A stretch of DNA of 52,423 nucleotides. It comes from an uncultured Duodenibacillus sp. GTDB lineage: Bacteria; Pseudomonadota; Gammaproteobacteria; Burkholderiales; Burkholderiaceae_F. Numbering within the stretch: the stretch's first letter is position 1; each line of letters begins with the position of its first letter. Under the pieces are notes generated by a model, which saw only the letters and a list, made by a program, of their open reading frames with translations, did not search any database and was not told the DNA's origin. The position numbers were made by a program, and so were the translations under genes. The stretch covers positions 1 to 52,423 of the forward strand of contig CALXKM010000042.1 of NCBI GenBank assembly GCA_944388865.1, read 5' to 3'. Positions 27,833 through 36,738 of the stretch are shown piece by piece.

Positions 27833-28489
27833 TTAGTACTGTACAGGAGTTTGCGTCTGGCTGCGCCACAGCAGCCAGGCGGCTGCCGTGCGCCAGGGCG
27901 CAAACTTTTCATGACATGCCGCGTCAAGTCCGCGGCAGGCCAGAGCCTTTTTGATGCCGTAGTCGCCCGCAGGCCAGACATCAGGGCGGCCAAGCCCAAA
28001 AATCAAAATCATGTGTGCCGTCCAGGGACCAACGCCTTTGACCGAGGTGAGCACGTCGATGAGCTCGGCATCGGAAAGCGCCTGGGCTCCCTGAGGGGCA
28101 ATCGTTCCTTCTCTATAGAGCTCTGAGAGGCCGGCAAGAGCCTGGGCCTTCGTCTTCGAGAGTCCAAGCCCGCGCAGGCCGTCTTCGCCAAACGAGGCAA
28201 GTCTCTGCGCTAGGAGCAAAGCCTCGCAGCCCTTAGCAGCTTCAAGCACTCTTGACGAAAGAGCGAGCGCTGCCCGATTGCTCACCTGCTGCCCGCACAC
28301 TGCGCGCACCATGCTTTTCATCAGATCGCGGCTAGCCAACAGCCCCTCGCCTCTTTCAAGGGCAAGAGCAGCAACATCGGCGAGCTCGGGCGCTTGACTA
28401 AGCACATCAAGCGCCTGCTTCCACCAACAAACAAACTCGCGCTCGTGCGGCATCTGCAAAGACCGAATGCTCAAGGAGCACTTACGCAT
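27833..28489 (-). CDS. HhH-GPD DNA glycosylase (DNA-3-methyladenine glycosylase II type)
   Basis: About 218 residues. The helix-hairpin-helix [14 protein letters not shown] is followed by [14 protein letters not shown], with the catalytic Asp in GDYG, as in AlkA/MagIII-type glycosylases that excise alkylated bases. The start ATG 28489 overlaps the cysS stop by 8 bp; a second ATG at 28450 (MPHERE) is also possible. No C-terminal Fe-S Cys cluster is seen, which argues against the Nth/MutY branch. It sits between cysS and accA. Confidence 0.88.
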   Translation of the reverse strand: MRKCSLSIRSLQMPHEREFVCWWKQALDVLSQAPELADVAALALERGEGLLASRDLMKSMVRAVCGQQVSNRAALALSSRVLEAAKGCEALLLAQRLASFGEDGLRGLGLSKTKAQALAGLSELYREGTIAPQGAQALSDAELIDVLTSVKGVGPWTAHMILIFGLGRPDVWPAGDYGIKKALACRGLDAACHEKFAPWRTAAAWLLWRSQTQTPVQY

Positions 28490-29888
28490 GACGCCAAGTC
28501 GACCCCTGCGGACCGTCTTCAACAACAATGCCCATCTGCGTCAATTGATTGCGGATTTCATCGGCGCGCGCCCAGTTGCGAGCCTTCTTGGCTTCAACGC
28601 GTTCGGCTACGAGCTTGTCGATGGCAGCTTCATCGAGATCGCTTGTGGCGCCTTTCAAGAAGTGCTCAGGCTCAATCTGCAGGATGTTGAGCACAGCGCC
28701 GAGGCTCTTTAAGGTGTCGGCAAGCTTTTTGTCGCCCGTGCGGTTGACTTCGGCGGCAAGCTCAAACATGACGCTCACCGCTTCAGGCGTATTGAAGTCC
28801 TCGTCCATCGCCGCCTTAAAGCGTGCGCACCAGGGCTCGTTCCAGTCGATGGGGGCTGCGTGCGCATTCTTGCCCTTGAGGGCGCTGTAAAAGCGAAGCA
28901 GTCCCTTGTGTGCCTCTTCAATCAGCGAGGGATTAAAGCTGATCGGGCTTCTGTAATGGCTTCTCAAAAGGAAAAAGCGCAGCACTTCGTTGCCGTTGCC
29001 TTCTCCGAAGTGTTCGTTGGTTTCTTTGAGCGCATCGCGAACGGTCCAGAAATTGCCCAGCGACTTGCTCATTTTTTCTTCAACGCCCGAAGCTGAGCGC
29101 ACGCGCAGCGGTCCCGAATGCATCCAGATATTGGCAAAGGTTTTGCCGCTTGCGCCTTCGCTTTGTGCAATTTCGTTTTCATGGTGCGGGAAGACGAGAT
29201 CCGGACCGCCGCCGTGAATGTCGAACGTCTCGCCCAAAAAGTGCCGGCTCATGGCCGAGCACTCAATGTGCCAGCCCGGACGGCCCTTGCCCCATTTCGA
29301 ATCCCAGGCGGGCTCGTCGGGCTTGGCTGCCTTCCAGAGCACGAAGTCCAGGGGATCGCGCTTGGCTTGAGCGACTTCGACGCGGGCGCCTGCGCGCATT
29401 TCGTCAAGATTGCGGCCAGAGAGCTTTCCGTAGCCCGCAAACTTTCTTACGGCAAAGTCCACGTCGCCGTTTTCTGCCGCATAGGCAAGTCCCTTCTCCT
29501 CAAGCTTTTCCACAAGCGAGAGCATGTTGCCGATGAACTGCGTGGCGCGCGGCTCGTGCGTGGGCGCCAGGCACCCGAGCGCCATCATGTCCTCTTGCAT
29601 GGCGCGGGTGAAGAATTCAGTAAGCTCGGTGGTCGATACGCCTTTTTCAGCAGCGCGTCGAATGATTTTGTCGTCGACGTCGGTGACGTTGCGCACGAAC
29701 GTAACCTCTAGGCCGCTAGCCTCAAGCCAACGGCGCACGACGTCAAAGGCAACGAATGTGCGTCCGTGCCCAATGTGAGTGTAGTCATAAACGGTAACGC
29801 CGCAGACATACATGCCGACCTTGCCGGGATGAATTGGTTCAAAGGGGCGGATGTCCTTGGTGAGCGTGGAATAGATTTGAAGCGTCAT
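28482..29888 (-). CDS. cysS: Cysteinyl-tRNA synthetase
   Basis: A 468-residue class I synthetase. The THIGHGRT (HIGH) motif lies near residue 36, the zinc-binding Cys starts [25 protein letters not shown] is the Cys-recognition and zinc segment and [10 protein letters not shown] is the KMSKS loop. ATG 29888 ([10 protein letters not shown]) is the standard family start; an upstream frame to 29999 is not used. A hairpin-rich leader precedes it. It heads the cysS-glycosylase-accA-tilS run. Confidence 0.97.
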   Translation of the reverse strand: MTLQIYSTLTKDIRPFEPIHPGKVGMYVCGVTVYDYTHIGHGRTFVAFDVVRRWLEASGLEVTFVRNVTDVDDKIIRRAAEKGVSTTELTEFFTRAMQEDMMALGCLAPTHEPRATQFIGNMLSLVEKLEEKGLAYAAENGDVDFAVRKFAGYGKLSGRNLDEMRAGARVEVAQAKRDPLDFVLWKAAKPDEPAWDSKWGKGRPGWHIECSAMSRHFLGETFDIHGGGPDLVFPHHENEIAQSEGASGKTFANIWMHSGPLRVRSASGVEEKMSKSLGNFWTVRDALKETNEHFGEGNGNEVLRFFLLRSHYRSPISFNPSLIEEAHKGLLRFYSALKGKNAHAAPIDWNEPWCARFKAAMDEDFNTPEAVSVMFELAAEVNRTGDKKLADTLKSLGAVLNILQIEPEHFLKGATSDLDEAAIDKLVAERVEAKKARNWARADEIRNQLTQMGIVVEDGPQGSTWRHA

Positions 29889-29939
29889 GACTGTCTTGTT
29901 TTGCTCTGTGTTTGTTTGAAGTGCTTTTGGCATGCGCAA

Positions 29940-30150
29940 AAACGGGGTGAGCCTTTCGCCCGAGCCTGATGCAGCCCGCCTGCAGCCTGAGGCGGACAAC
30001 GGCTGCAGGCGAGCCTGAAACGAAGAGAAGCAATTTCAGTGCCCGCCGGCGTCCTTGCGCTTTGCGCTGATGCTATAGAATCCTCGAAGTTTATCAAATC
30101 TGACCCTCTGCCCGAGCCCCTTCGACAGGCCTCTTTGCGAGGCTGGCGCT
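29940..30150. other. Hairpin-rich divergent intergenic region
   Basis: CGCCTGCAGCC (29977-29987) and GGCTGCAGGCG (30001-30011) make a perfect 11-bp stem with a 13-nt loop. GAGCCT occurs three times around it. A second hairpin, GCCTC-tttgc-GAGGC, lies near 30131-30145, and CTCAA/TTGAG near 30157-30173. The region separates divergent cysS and the TPR gene and could hold a structured leader or small RNA. Confidence 0.45.
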
Positions 30151-30232
30151 GCGCTCAAGACTCTTTTTGAGGTGCCCGTCTTTTTTGTTCGGCGCTCTGA
30201 GCACTGGGTCTTTTTACTGGTCTCTGCTAAAA

Positions 30233-30793
30233 GTGAAGAACAAACGTTCAGCCGGTTTTCTGCTTGCGGCCGTGCTTGCCGCTGGCTTGGCGGCTTGTCC
30301 TGCCGCGCAGGCCGTCATCATCGATCCTGATGAGCCATCCAAAGCGGTCTCACCCGATCAGTATCCGCATCTGGTCGAAAAGCTCATTGGCCGAGGTGAT
30401 TTTGACGAGGCGCTCGCGATCATCGACGAGGCGTTGCAGAAAAATCCTGTCTCGGTGCAGCTGAGGTTTCAGCGTTGCGTTGCCTACGAGCGCATGGGTG
30501 AGAAGGCGCGCGCGGCCAAGCTCTATGAAGACTTCATCGTGCGCTATCCGGAAATCCCCGAGCCTTACAACAACCTCGCCTCGATCTATGCCTCTGAAGG
30601 CAAGCTTGATCGTGCGCAGGAGCTCGTCGAGCGAGCTTTGGCGCTGCGTCCGACTTTTGCCCTGGCCTACCGCAACCTTGGACAGATCTATCTTGCCAAG
30701 GCTAAAAACGCCTTTGAGTCTTCGCTTTCCAATGCTCCGGGCAGCCGCTCGGTGCAAAACAAGATCAAGGCCATTGACGAATTGCTCAAATAA
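30233..30793 (+). CDS. Secreted TPR-repeat protein
   Basis: About 186 residues from a proposed GTG start at 30233; earlier in-frame starts exist. A signal peptide (KNKRSAGFLLAAVLAAGLAACPAAQA) is followed by four tetratricopeptide repeats, for example FDEALAIIDEALQKNP and LDRAQELVERALALRPTFALAYRNLGQIYLAKA. TPRs mediate protein-protein contacts; here probably in the periplasm. A Cys lies at the end of the hydrophobic segment (LAAC) and could be a lipobox. The gene is 25 bp upstream of the periplasmic cyclophilin gene, so likely in one operon with ppiA, ppiB and lpxH. Confidence 0.82.
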   Translation: MKNKRSAGFLLAAVLAAGLAACPAAQAVIIDPDEPSKAVSPDQYPHLVEKLIGRGDFDEALAIIDEALQKNPVSVQLRFQRCVAYERMGEKARAAKLYEDFIVRYPEIPEPYNNLASIYASEGKLDRAQELVERALALRPTFALAYRNLGQIYLAKAKNAFESSLSNAPGSRSVQNKIKAIDELLK

Positions 30794-30818
30794 ATATTTT
30801 TTACTGTAGAGAGTGCAC

Positions 30819-31403
30819 ATGATTGCCAACCGCATGCGTTTGGGGCTAGCAGCCCTTGCTCTTGTTCCTTTTGCTCCTGGTCTTTTTGCCGCTCCTGTCG
30901 CCGCAGCCAAGGGGGCCGTGATCGAAACGAGCATGGGAACGATTGAAATCCGTTTTGAAGCCGGCCGCGCGCCGCTTTCCGTTGAGAACTTCGTGCGCTA
31001 TGCCCAAGAAGGCCACTACGACGGCACGATCTTTCACCGCGTCATTGACGGCTTCATGATTCAGGGCGGAGGCTTTACGGCCGACATGAAGCAAAAGCCT
31101 GCGCATGCGCCGATCGTCAATGAAGCCCGCGGCGGCATTTCCAATACCCGCGGCACAGTGGCTTTTGCCCGCACCAACCAGCCGCATTCGGCGACCTGCC
31201 AGTTTTTCATCAATACGGTCGACAATGACTTTCTTGATGCGAAGAATGCCCGCGACGGCTGGGGATACACCGTCTTTGCACGCGTGACCAAGGGCATGGA
31301 CGTTGTCGACAAGATTGCCGCAGTGAAAACTACAATGAAGCATGGCATGAGCGATGTGCCCGAAAAAACGGTTACAATCACGTCTGTGAAAATTACGCGT
31401 TAA
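30819..31403 (+). CDS. ppiA: Periplasmic cyclophilin-type peptidyl-prolyl isomerase (PpiA-like)
   Basis: A 194-residue protein. An N-terminal signal (RLGLAALALVPFAPGLFAAPVAAA) directs it to the periplasm. The cyclophilin core has [14 protein letters not shown], the active-site Arg-Phe-x-Gln region, ARTNQPHSATCQFFINTVDN and WGYTVFARVTKGMDVVD. It speeds cis-trans proline isomerisation. ATG 30819 is used; an in-frame GTG is at 30813. It is a paralogue of the next gene. Confidence 0.93.
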   Translation: MIANRMRLGLAALALVPFAPGLFAAPVAAAKGAVIETSMGTIEIRFEAGRAPLSVENFVRYAQEGHYDGTIFHRVIDGFMIQGGGFTADMKQKPAHAPIVNEARGGISNTRGTVAFARTNQPHSATCQFFINTVDNDFLDAKNARDGWGYTVFARVTKGMDVVDKIAAVKTTMKHGMSDVPEKTVTITSVKITR

Positions 31404-31494
31404 CACCTAATTCAGCTGGATGATTTTCTTTAAATAGAAATTCCGGCTGGTGTTTGCTCTATTGGTTTATACAAAGACGGACGGTGACCTACTC

Positions 31495-31986
31495 ATGATT
31501 CGCTTTACCACCAACAAGGGCGTCTTCGACGTTGAGCTCAACGAAGCGGCCGCCCCCAAGACCTGTGAAAACTTTCTTGCTTATGTGCGCGAAGGCTTTT
31601 ACAACGGAACGATTTTTCACCGCGTGATCTCCGGCTTTATGATTCAAGGCGGCGGCTTTGAGCCCGGCCTGATTCAAAAGCCCACGCATGAGCCGATCGA
31701 AAACGAAGCTGCAAACGGACTCAAAAACGACAAATACACGATTGCCATGGCCCGCACCAACGAGCCGCATTCGGCAACGAGTCAGTTTTTCATCAACGTG
31801 GCCGACAATGACTTTCTCAACCACACTGCCCCCACCGCCCGCGGCTGGGGTTATGCGGTGTTCGGCCAGGTCGTCTCGGGCATGGATGTCGTGGATGCGA
31901 TTTCGCAGGTGCGCACCTCCACGCGCAACTTCTATGGCGACGTGCCTGTCGAAGACGTGATCATCGAAAAAGTTGAAGAGATCTAG
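31495..31986 (+). CDS. ppiB: Cytoplasmic cyclophilin-type peptidyl-prolyl isomerase (PpiB-like)
   Basis: A 163-residue protein with no signal peptide and the cyclophilin motifs [34 protein letters not shown] and [20 protein letters not shown] 31495 has GGTGA about 8 bp upstream; the in-frame ORF start at 31450 is leader. It is the second of two tandem cyclophilins, one exported and one cytoplasmic. Confidence 0.94.
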   Translation: MIRFTTNKGVFDVELNEAAAPKTCENFLAYVREGFYNGTIFHRVISGFMIQGGGFEPGLIQKPTHEPIENEAANGLKNDKYTIAMARTNEPHSATSQFFINVADNDFLNHTAPTARGWGYAVFGQVVSGMDVVDAISQVRTSTRNFYGDVPVEDVIIEKVEEI

Positions 31987-32038
31987 CCTTTTGTGCCAGA
32001 CTCTGAAGCCGGAATGAGCTGCTGCGGTTATTGAATAG

Positions 32039-32072
32039 AAAAGCCCGCCGCGTGCTTTTTCCGGCTTTTTTT
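32039..32072 (+). terminator. Possible terminator after ppiB
   Basis: AAAAGCC and GGCTTTT pair over 7 bp around a 17-nt loop, followed by TTTG. It lies about 50 bp after the ppiB stop and 20 bp before lpxH. Confidence 0.5.
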
Positions 32073-32092
32073 GTTTTCCGGCTCTAGCGCTG

Positions 32093-32986
32093 ATGTCTGC
32101 GGATGCCTTCTCTGAGGCCAGCTTTCGTGCCCAAATGAGCCGTATTTTTAACCAAGAGCCTTTGATGCCCATTACTGGTCTGAGTCTTTCCCGTCCGTTG
32201 GTCGCGCCTGCACTGATGGGCATTGATCACGTCGAAGGCGTGTGCAATCCGGTCTTTATTGCCGATCTGCATCTTTCGGGCAAGAGCAAGCGTACATTGC
32301 TGTCTTTTTGGTGGTTTTTAAAGACGCGTGCAAGGCGCTTTGATGAGCTTTTTATTCTCGGAGACTTCTTTGAGTACTGGATCGGAGACGATGCCTGTTC
32401 GCCGGCTGAGCCTATTGCGAAAGCTCTCAGAAGTTATGCCGCTGCAGGCCGGCGCATTTTTCTGATGCAGGGCAATCGCGACTTCATGATGGGCGAGGAC
32501 TTTGCGCGCCACTGCGCAGCCGAGCTTCTAAAAACGCAGGCCGTCATTGAAGTGCGCGGACGCAGAATTCTTTTGTCGCACGGCGATGAGTGGTGTACGC
32601 TCGATGATGAATATCAGGCTTTTCGCCGCCAGGTGCGAGATCCTGCCTTTCAGGTTGCCGGGCTTGAGATGAGCGTTGAAGAGCGCATTGCCTTTGCCAA
32701 GGAGGCCCGCGCCAAGTCTGCTGAGACCAAGACGGTCAAAACGTCTGAAATGATGGATGTGGTAAATGATTCCGTTGAGGCCGATTGCCGTCGCTGGAAC
32801 GTCCAAACCGTCATCCACGGGCATACGCACAAGCCTGCCCGGCACGATTGCGGCACCTTTGAGCGCTTCGTGCTTCCCGATTGGAATCTTCATGGCGAAC
32901 ATGGCCTCAAGCCGCGCCGCGGCTGGATTGAGCTTGATGCCGATGGACGGCCTCAGATTGTGATTCGGCACGGCGTTTTTTGGTAA
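32093..32986 (+). CDS. lpxH: UDP-2,3-diacylglucosamine diphosphatase LpxH
   Basis: Metallophosphoesterase of lipid A synthesis, which splits UDP-2,3-diacylglucosamine to lipid X and UMP. The LpxH motif set is present: FIADLHLS, LGDFFEYWIGDD, QGNRDFMMGEDF, LSHGDEWCTLDDEYQAFRRQVRDP and HGHTHKPARHD. The core begins late: with ATG 32093 there are about 50 extra residues before FIADLHL, so ATG 32165 (with AAGAG upstream) or 32216 may be the true start. Confidence 0.93.
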   Translation: MSADAFSEASFRAQMSRIFNQEPLMPITGLSLSRPLVAPALMGIDHVEGVCNPVFIADLHLSGKSKRTLLSFWWFLKTRARRFDELFILGDFFEYWIGDDACSPAEPIAKALRSYAAAGRRIFLMQGNRDFMMGEDFARHCAAELLKTQAVIEVRGRRILLSHGDEWCTLDDEYQAFRRQVRDPAFQVAGLEMSVEERIAFAKEARAKSAETKTVKTSEMMDVVNDSVEADCRRWNVQTVIHGHTHKPARHDCGTFERFVLPDWNLHGEHGLKPRRGWIELDADGRPQIVIRHGVFW

Positions 32987-33183
32987 ACGCGGTGAGTTCC
33001 CAGAAATTTTTTGCGTCTTTCATCACAAAGACGATTGTCTTGATGGGAAAAGGCTGATTTGGGCGACGTCCGCTCATGCTTCGATCTTTCAGGCATCCTG
33101 GTTCTGACTGAGGAAAAACGCCTGTCGGCTGTTCGGGAATTGAAGATCTGCGCTGGTAAAATCTATCGTTTGAGTAGTTTTTG

Positions 33184-35034
33184 ATGACAGTTTTTTCTGA
33201 GGAGCAAGCAATCTTGACGCGCTTTATAGATGACTTCCGTGTTCTGCCCGAAATGCTCGAACGCACGGCTCGTCTGTACCCCGACCGCGAAGCCTACCGC
33301 TGGTACGAATTTCGCACCAATGCCTGGGTGAGCCTTACGTGGCGCGAATTCTCCGAGCGCGTGCTGCGCTGGAGAAGAGCTTTTGCCAGGATGGGATTTG
33401 AAAAAGGCGCTCGCGTGGCGATGCTTCTTCCCAATTCCATTGATGCGCTTACGTTTGATCAAGCGGCTCTCGCAAACGGTCTGGTGCCGGTGCCTCTTCA
33501 CGCCATCGATACGGCCGGAAGCTCATGCTTCATCCTCAACAATTCGGGCGCAGAGTTTCTTGTGACGGTCAACTTCGCGCGCTGGAATTCTCTGGCCACA
33601 AGCGGCGTTGAGCTGCCGCACCTGCGCCAAGTCGTCTTTACCAATGAAACCGACAGCGGCATCAGTCAGGGACACATTCCCTACTGTGGTCTTGAAGAGT
33701 GGCTAGCTACGGGCAACGGCGTGGTTGACCTTCCTGCAGGGCCGGGTGAAGAGGATCTTGCTGCGCTTGTCTATACCTCGGGCACCACGGGGCGGCCCAA
33801 GGGCGTGATGCTCACGCACAAGAACGTGGTGAGCAACGTGCGCCAGATCTACGGCTATCTGCCGGTGACCGAAAACGACTGCTACCTCTCGTTTTTGCCG
33901 TTGTCGCACACCTTTGAGCGGTCGGCGAGCTACTACCTGGCGGTTGCCACCGGCGCCACGCTTGCCTTTTCAAGAGGCGTTTCGCGCATTCTCGACGATC
34001 TGCGCGAAGTCAATCCCACGATCATGTGCTCGGTGCCGCGCGTTCTTGAGCGCATCCACAACCAGATCATGGGCGTGCGCCGCAAGATGACAAAGAAAAA
34101 GGGCTACTTCTTCGACTGGGCCATCGAGGTGGGCTGGCGGCGTTTCTGCAAGGAAAATGGTCTGCCTATCGAGGGCTCCAAGCGCCAATGCCTTGATTTT
34201 TTGATGGCGGGGTACCTTCAGCGCAAGATCGGCGACTCGGTCAAGCACGTCTTCGGCAGTCGCATCAAGACTCTTTTTGCCGGCGGCGCCGCGCTCAACT
34301 ACTCTGTTGCGAAGTTTTTCTGCGGCATGGGCATTCCGATTCGTCAGGGCTATGGCTTGACCGAAAGCTCGCCCGTGATTTCGCTTTGCGAGGAACAGGG
34401 CAACCACCCGCTCACGGTCGGCAAGCCTCTGATCGGCGTTGAGGCCCGCATCGGCGAGCAAGACGAACTGCAGGTGCGCGGACCGCAGGTGATGAAGGGC
34501 TACTGGGGGCGCGAGGAAGATACGCGCAGAGCCTTCACGGAAGACGGGTGGCTCAGAACGGGCGATCAGGCCGACATGAGCGATGGCGGGCGCATTCGCA
34601 TCAAAGGGCGCTTGAAGGAAATCATCGTCACGAGCGTGGGCGAAAAGGTAAGCCCGGTCGACCTTGAATTTGCCATCCAGGAAGACCACCTCTTTGATCA
34701 GGTCATGGTGGTCGGAGAAAATCGTCCCTACATCGCCGCTTTGGTGGTCCTTAATCATGAACGCTGGACGGCGCTGTGCCGCGATCTGCAGCTTGACCCC
34801 AATGATCCCTCGACGATGGGGTGCCGCGACGTGCGAAATGCCGTCATCAAGCGCGTGCGTGCGGCTACGAAGGATTTCCCGCGCTACGGGCAGCCGCGCA
34901 ACGTCTCCATCATTCCCGAGGCATGGACTGTGGAAAATGGGCTTTTGACAACCACGATGAAGCTGCGTCGCAAGCAGATCGCCGAGCGCTTTGCCGATGA
35001 AATCGAAGAGCTCTACACCGGTCACGGAGCGTAA
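33184..35034 (+). CDS. Long-chain acyl-CoA synthetase (AMP-dependent ligase)
   Basis: A 616-residue adenylate-forming enzyme. The P-loop-like YTSGTTGRPKG lies at residues 197-207, GYGLTESSPVIS is the A4/A5 motif, DGWLRTGDQADM the ATP-ribose-binding Asp and IRIKGRLKEIIVTSVGEKVSPVDLE the hinge/C-domain. The closest pattern is the FadD15/long-chain-fatty-acid ligase branch, which activates fatty acids to acyl-CoA. A GAGGAG before an in-frame TTG at 33214 is an alternative start. TatD follows after 11 bp. Confidence 0.92.
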   Translation: MTVFSEEQAILTRFIDDFRVLPEMLERTARLYPDREAYRWYEFRTNAWVSLTWREFSERVLRWRRAFARMGFEKGARVAMLLPNSIDALTFDQAALANGLVPVPLHAIDTAGSSCFILNNSGAEFLVTVNFARWNSLATSGVELPHLRQVVFTNETDSGISQGHIPYCGLEEWLATGNGVVDLPAGPGEEDLAALVYTSGTTGRPKGVMLTHKNVVSNVRQIYGYLPVTENDCYLSFLPLSHTFERSASYYLAVATGATLAFSRGVSRILDDLREVNPTIMCSVPRVLERIHNQIMGVRRKMTKKKGYFFDWAIEVGWRRFCKENGLPIEGSKRQCLDFLMAGYLQRKIGDSVKHVFGSRIKTLFAGGAALNYSVAKFFCGMGIPIRQGYGLTESSPVISLCEEQGNHPLTVGKPLIGVEARIGEQDELQVRGPQVMKGYWGREEDTRRAFTEDGWLRTGDQADMSDGGRIRIKGRLKEIIVTSVGEKVSPVDLEFAIQEDHLFDQVMVVGENRPYIAALVVLNHERWTALCRDLQLDPNDPSTMGCRDVRNAVIKRVRAATKDFPRYGQPRNVSIIPEAWTVENGLLTTTMKLRRKQIAERFADEIEELYTGHGA

Positions 35035-35045
35035 GTCTGGGAAAA

Positions 35046-35873
35046 ATGGCATCCATGGTTGTTGTTGACAAGGCGCCCTGCCCGTTCGGGCCGCTGTTTG
35101 ATTCGCACTCGCACATCAATAGCGAGGAGTTTGACGGTGATCGCGATGCGGTTGTTGCGCGCATGCGCAAGGCCGGTCTTGTGGGCGCCATGGTCGTTGC
35201 CTGCGACTGGGGCGAAGAAAAAAAGCTCTTTGAGGTAATCGATTCGCAGCCGGGCTTTTTGTGCGGCGCGTGGGCGCTGCACCCCGAGTACGAAGATCGC
35301 CTAGAACCGACGGTTGAGCAAATTGCTGCCATCTGCGAGGATCCCCGCATTGCGGCCGTGGGCGAGACCGGGCTTGACTACTATTGGTGCAAGGGAGATC
35401 TTGAATGGCAGAAAGAGCGTTTTGTGCGGCATATCGAGGCCGCGCGATTGCTCAAAAAGCCCCTTATCGTGCACGCCCGCGAGGCTGAGGCCGATGCGCT
35501 TGACGTTTTGAGGGCGCATCGTGCGCACGAGTGCGGCTTTGTGCTGCACTGCTACGGAGGCGACGTTGAAACAGCCAGGCGCGCCGTTGATGCCGGAGGC
35601 CTCATTTCTTTTACGGGCGTGGTGACGTTTAAAAATGCGCAGGCTTTGCGCGAGGTCCTCAAGGCTCTGCCTCTTGAGGCGCTCATGATTGAGACGGACT
35701 GTCCCTACATGGCGCCTGTGCCCTATCGCGGCAAGCGCTGCGAACCTGCGCTTGTGGGCGAAGTGGCCAAAACCATTGCCGCGGTCAAAGACATTGAGCC
35801 GGCGCTTGCAGCAGAGACGACGACGGCGACGGCGCAGAAATTTTTTCGTTTGCGAGACAGATTGAGTCAGTAA
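35046..35873 (+). CDS. TatD-family metal-dependent hydrolase/DNase
   Basis: A 275-residue TIM-barrel hydrolase. HSHIN at residues 21-25 gives the first two metal His residues; GETGLDYYW holds the bridging Glu, VHAREA and VLHCYGG the later His residues, and ETDCPYMAP the final Asp. The family includes 3'-5' exonucleases such as E. coli TatD and YcfH. Start could be ATG 35046 or 35055. It is 12 bp after the acyl-CoA ligase gene, so probably co-transcribed. Confidence 0.92.
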   Translation: MASMVVVDKAPCPFGPLFDSHSHINSEEFDGDRDAVVARMRKAGLVGAMVVACDWGEEKKLFEVIDSQPGFLCGAWALHPEYEDRLEPTVEQIAAICEDPRIAAVGETGLDYYWCKGDLEWQKERFVRHIEAARLLKKPLIVHAREAEADALDVLRAHRAHECGFVLHCYGGDVETARRAVDAGGLISFTGVVTFKNAQALREVLKALPLEALMIETDCPYMAPVPYRGKRCEPALVGEVAKTIAAVKDIEPALAAETTTATAQKFFRLRDRLSQ

Positions 35874-35901
35874 ATTGAAGTTTTCGGGAGAAAAGCAAAT
35901 C

Positions 35902-36708
35902 ATGTGGGTCAACAGCAAAACAGCACTTCTTGCCGCAGCGCTCTCGGCTGCGCTTCTTGCGGGCTGCGCAAGCTCGCCCTCGTCCGAATCGAATCAAGGC
36001 TCGAATTCAGGCTCTGTCGGCATGGCCGGTCCAGAGGAAAACTGGGCCAATTTTGCCGGCGCCGTTGACCGCGACCGCGACGATGTCGTCAAGTTCATGC
36101 TCAAGCAGGGCATCAGCCCCAACACGATCGTCAAGGGCGGTGATCCGGCGCTTGTGCGCGCCATCCGCATGGACAGCATGTCGGTGGTCGAGGCTCTGCT
36201 TGCCAATCCCGGACTTGACGTTGATACTGCGAGCGAATATGGTGAAACGGCACTGATGCTTGCCGCCTTCAAAGGGAACATGGAACTTGTGCAGAAGCTT
36301 CTTGACAAAGGGGCAAGCATCAATCGCGTGGGCGGCTGGACCCCTCTGCACTACGCAGCAACCGAGGGGCACGATGAGATCGTCAAGCTTCTTCTTGACA
36401 AGGGCGCGCGCGTCAACGTGCAGACGGCCGCCGGCGTCACTCCTCTTTACATGGCCGCCCGCAAGCCCTCGCGTCAGGTCGTGATGACGCTTCTGAAAGC
36501 CGGCGCGTGGCGAGATCTTTGCAACGACAAGAATCAGTCTCCGGCCGATGCCGCCCAAAATGCGGGCGACGAGGAGCTGGCTAAATTTTTGAAAGTCGAA
36601 AAGTGCGCAGCCCCCATGACGCCCTATAAGCGTGCAGTGCCTGCAAACAGCGCCCGCACGCGGGCCTCTCTTGGGGCTCAAAGCGCCGTGCCGAGCGCCA
36701 AAAATTAA
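35902..36708 (+). CDS. Ankyrin-repeat lipoprotein
   Basis: A 268-residue protein. GGGAG precedes ATG 35902. A lipoprotein signal ends in LLAGC (about residues 20-24), followed by a Ser-rich linker. Four or five ankyrin repeats follow, e.g. GETALMLAAFKGNMELVQKLLDKG and GWTPLHYAATEGHDEIVKLLLDKGA. Ankyrins give protein-binding surfaces; the partner is unknown. Residue 2 after Cys is Ala, not Asp, so outer-membrane placement is likely. It starts 28 bp after tatD. Confidence 0.9.
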   Translation: MWVNSKTALLAAALSAALLAGCASSPSSESNQGSNSGSVGMAGPEENWANFAGAVDRDRDDVVKFMLKQGISPNTIVKGGDPALVRAIRMDSMSVVEALLANPGLDVDTASEYGETALMLAAFKGNMELVQKLLDKGASINRVGGWTPLHYAATEGHDEIVKLLLDKGARVNVQTAAGVTPLYMAARKPSRQVVMTLLKAGAWRDLCNDKNQSPADAAQNAGDEELAKFLKVEKCAAPMTPYKRAVPANSARTRASLGAQSAVPSAKN

Positions 36709-36738
36709 CCGCCTTGAGAGCGAAGAGATCGTTGTCTC

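Noticed and set aside
33970-35052. 360-residue minus-strand frame
   Set aside because: Antisense to the acyl-CoA ligase gene; no motif of its own.
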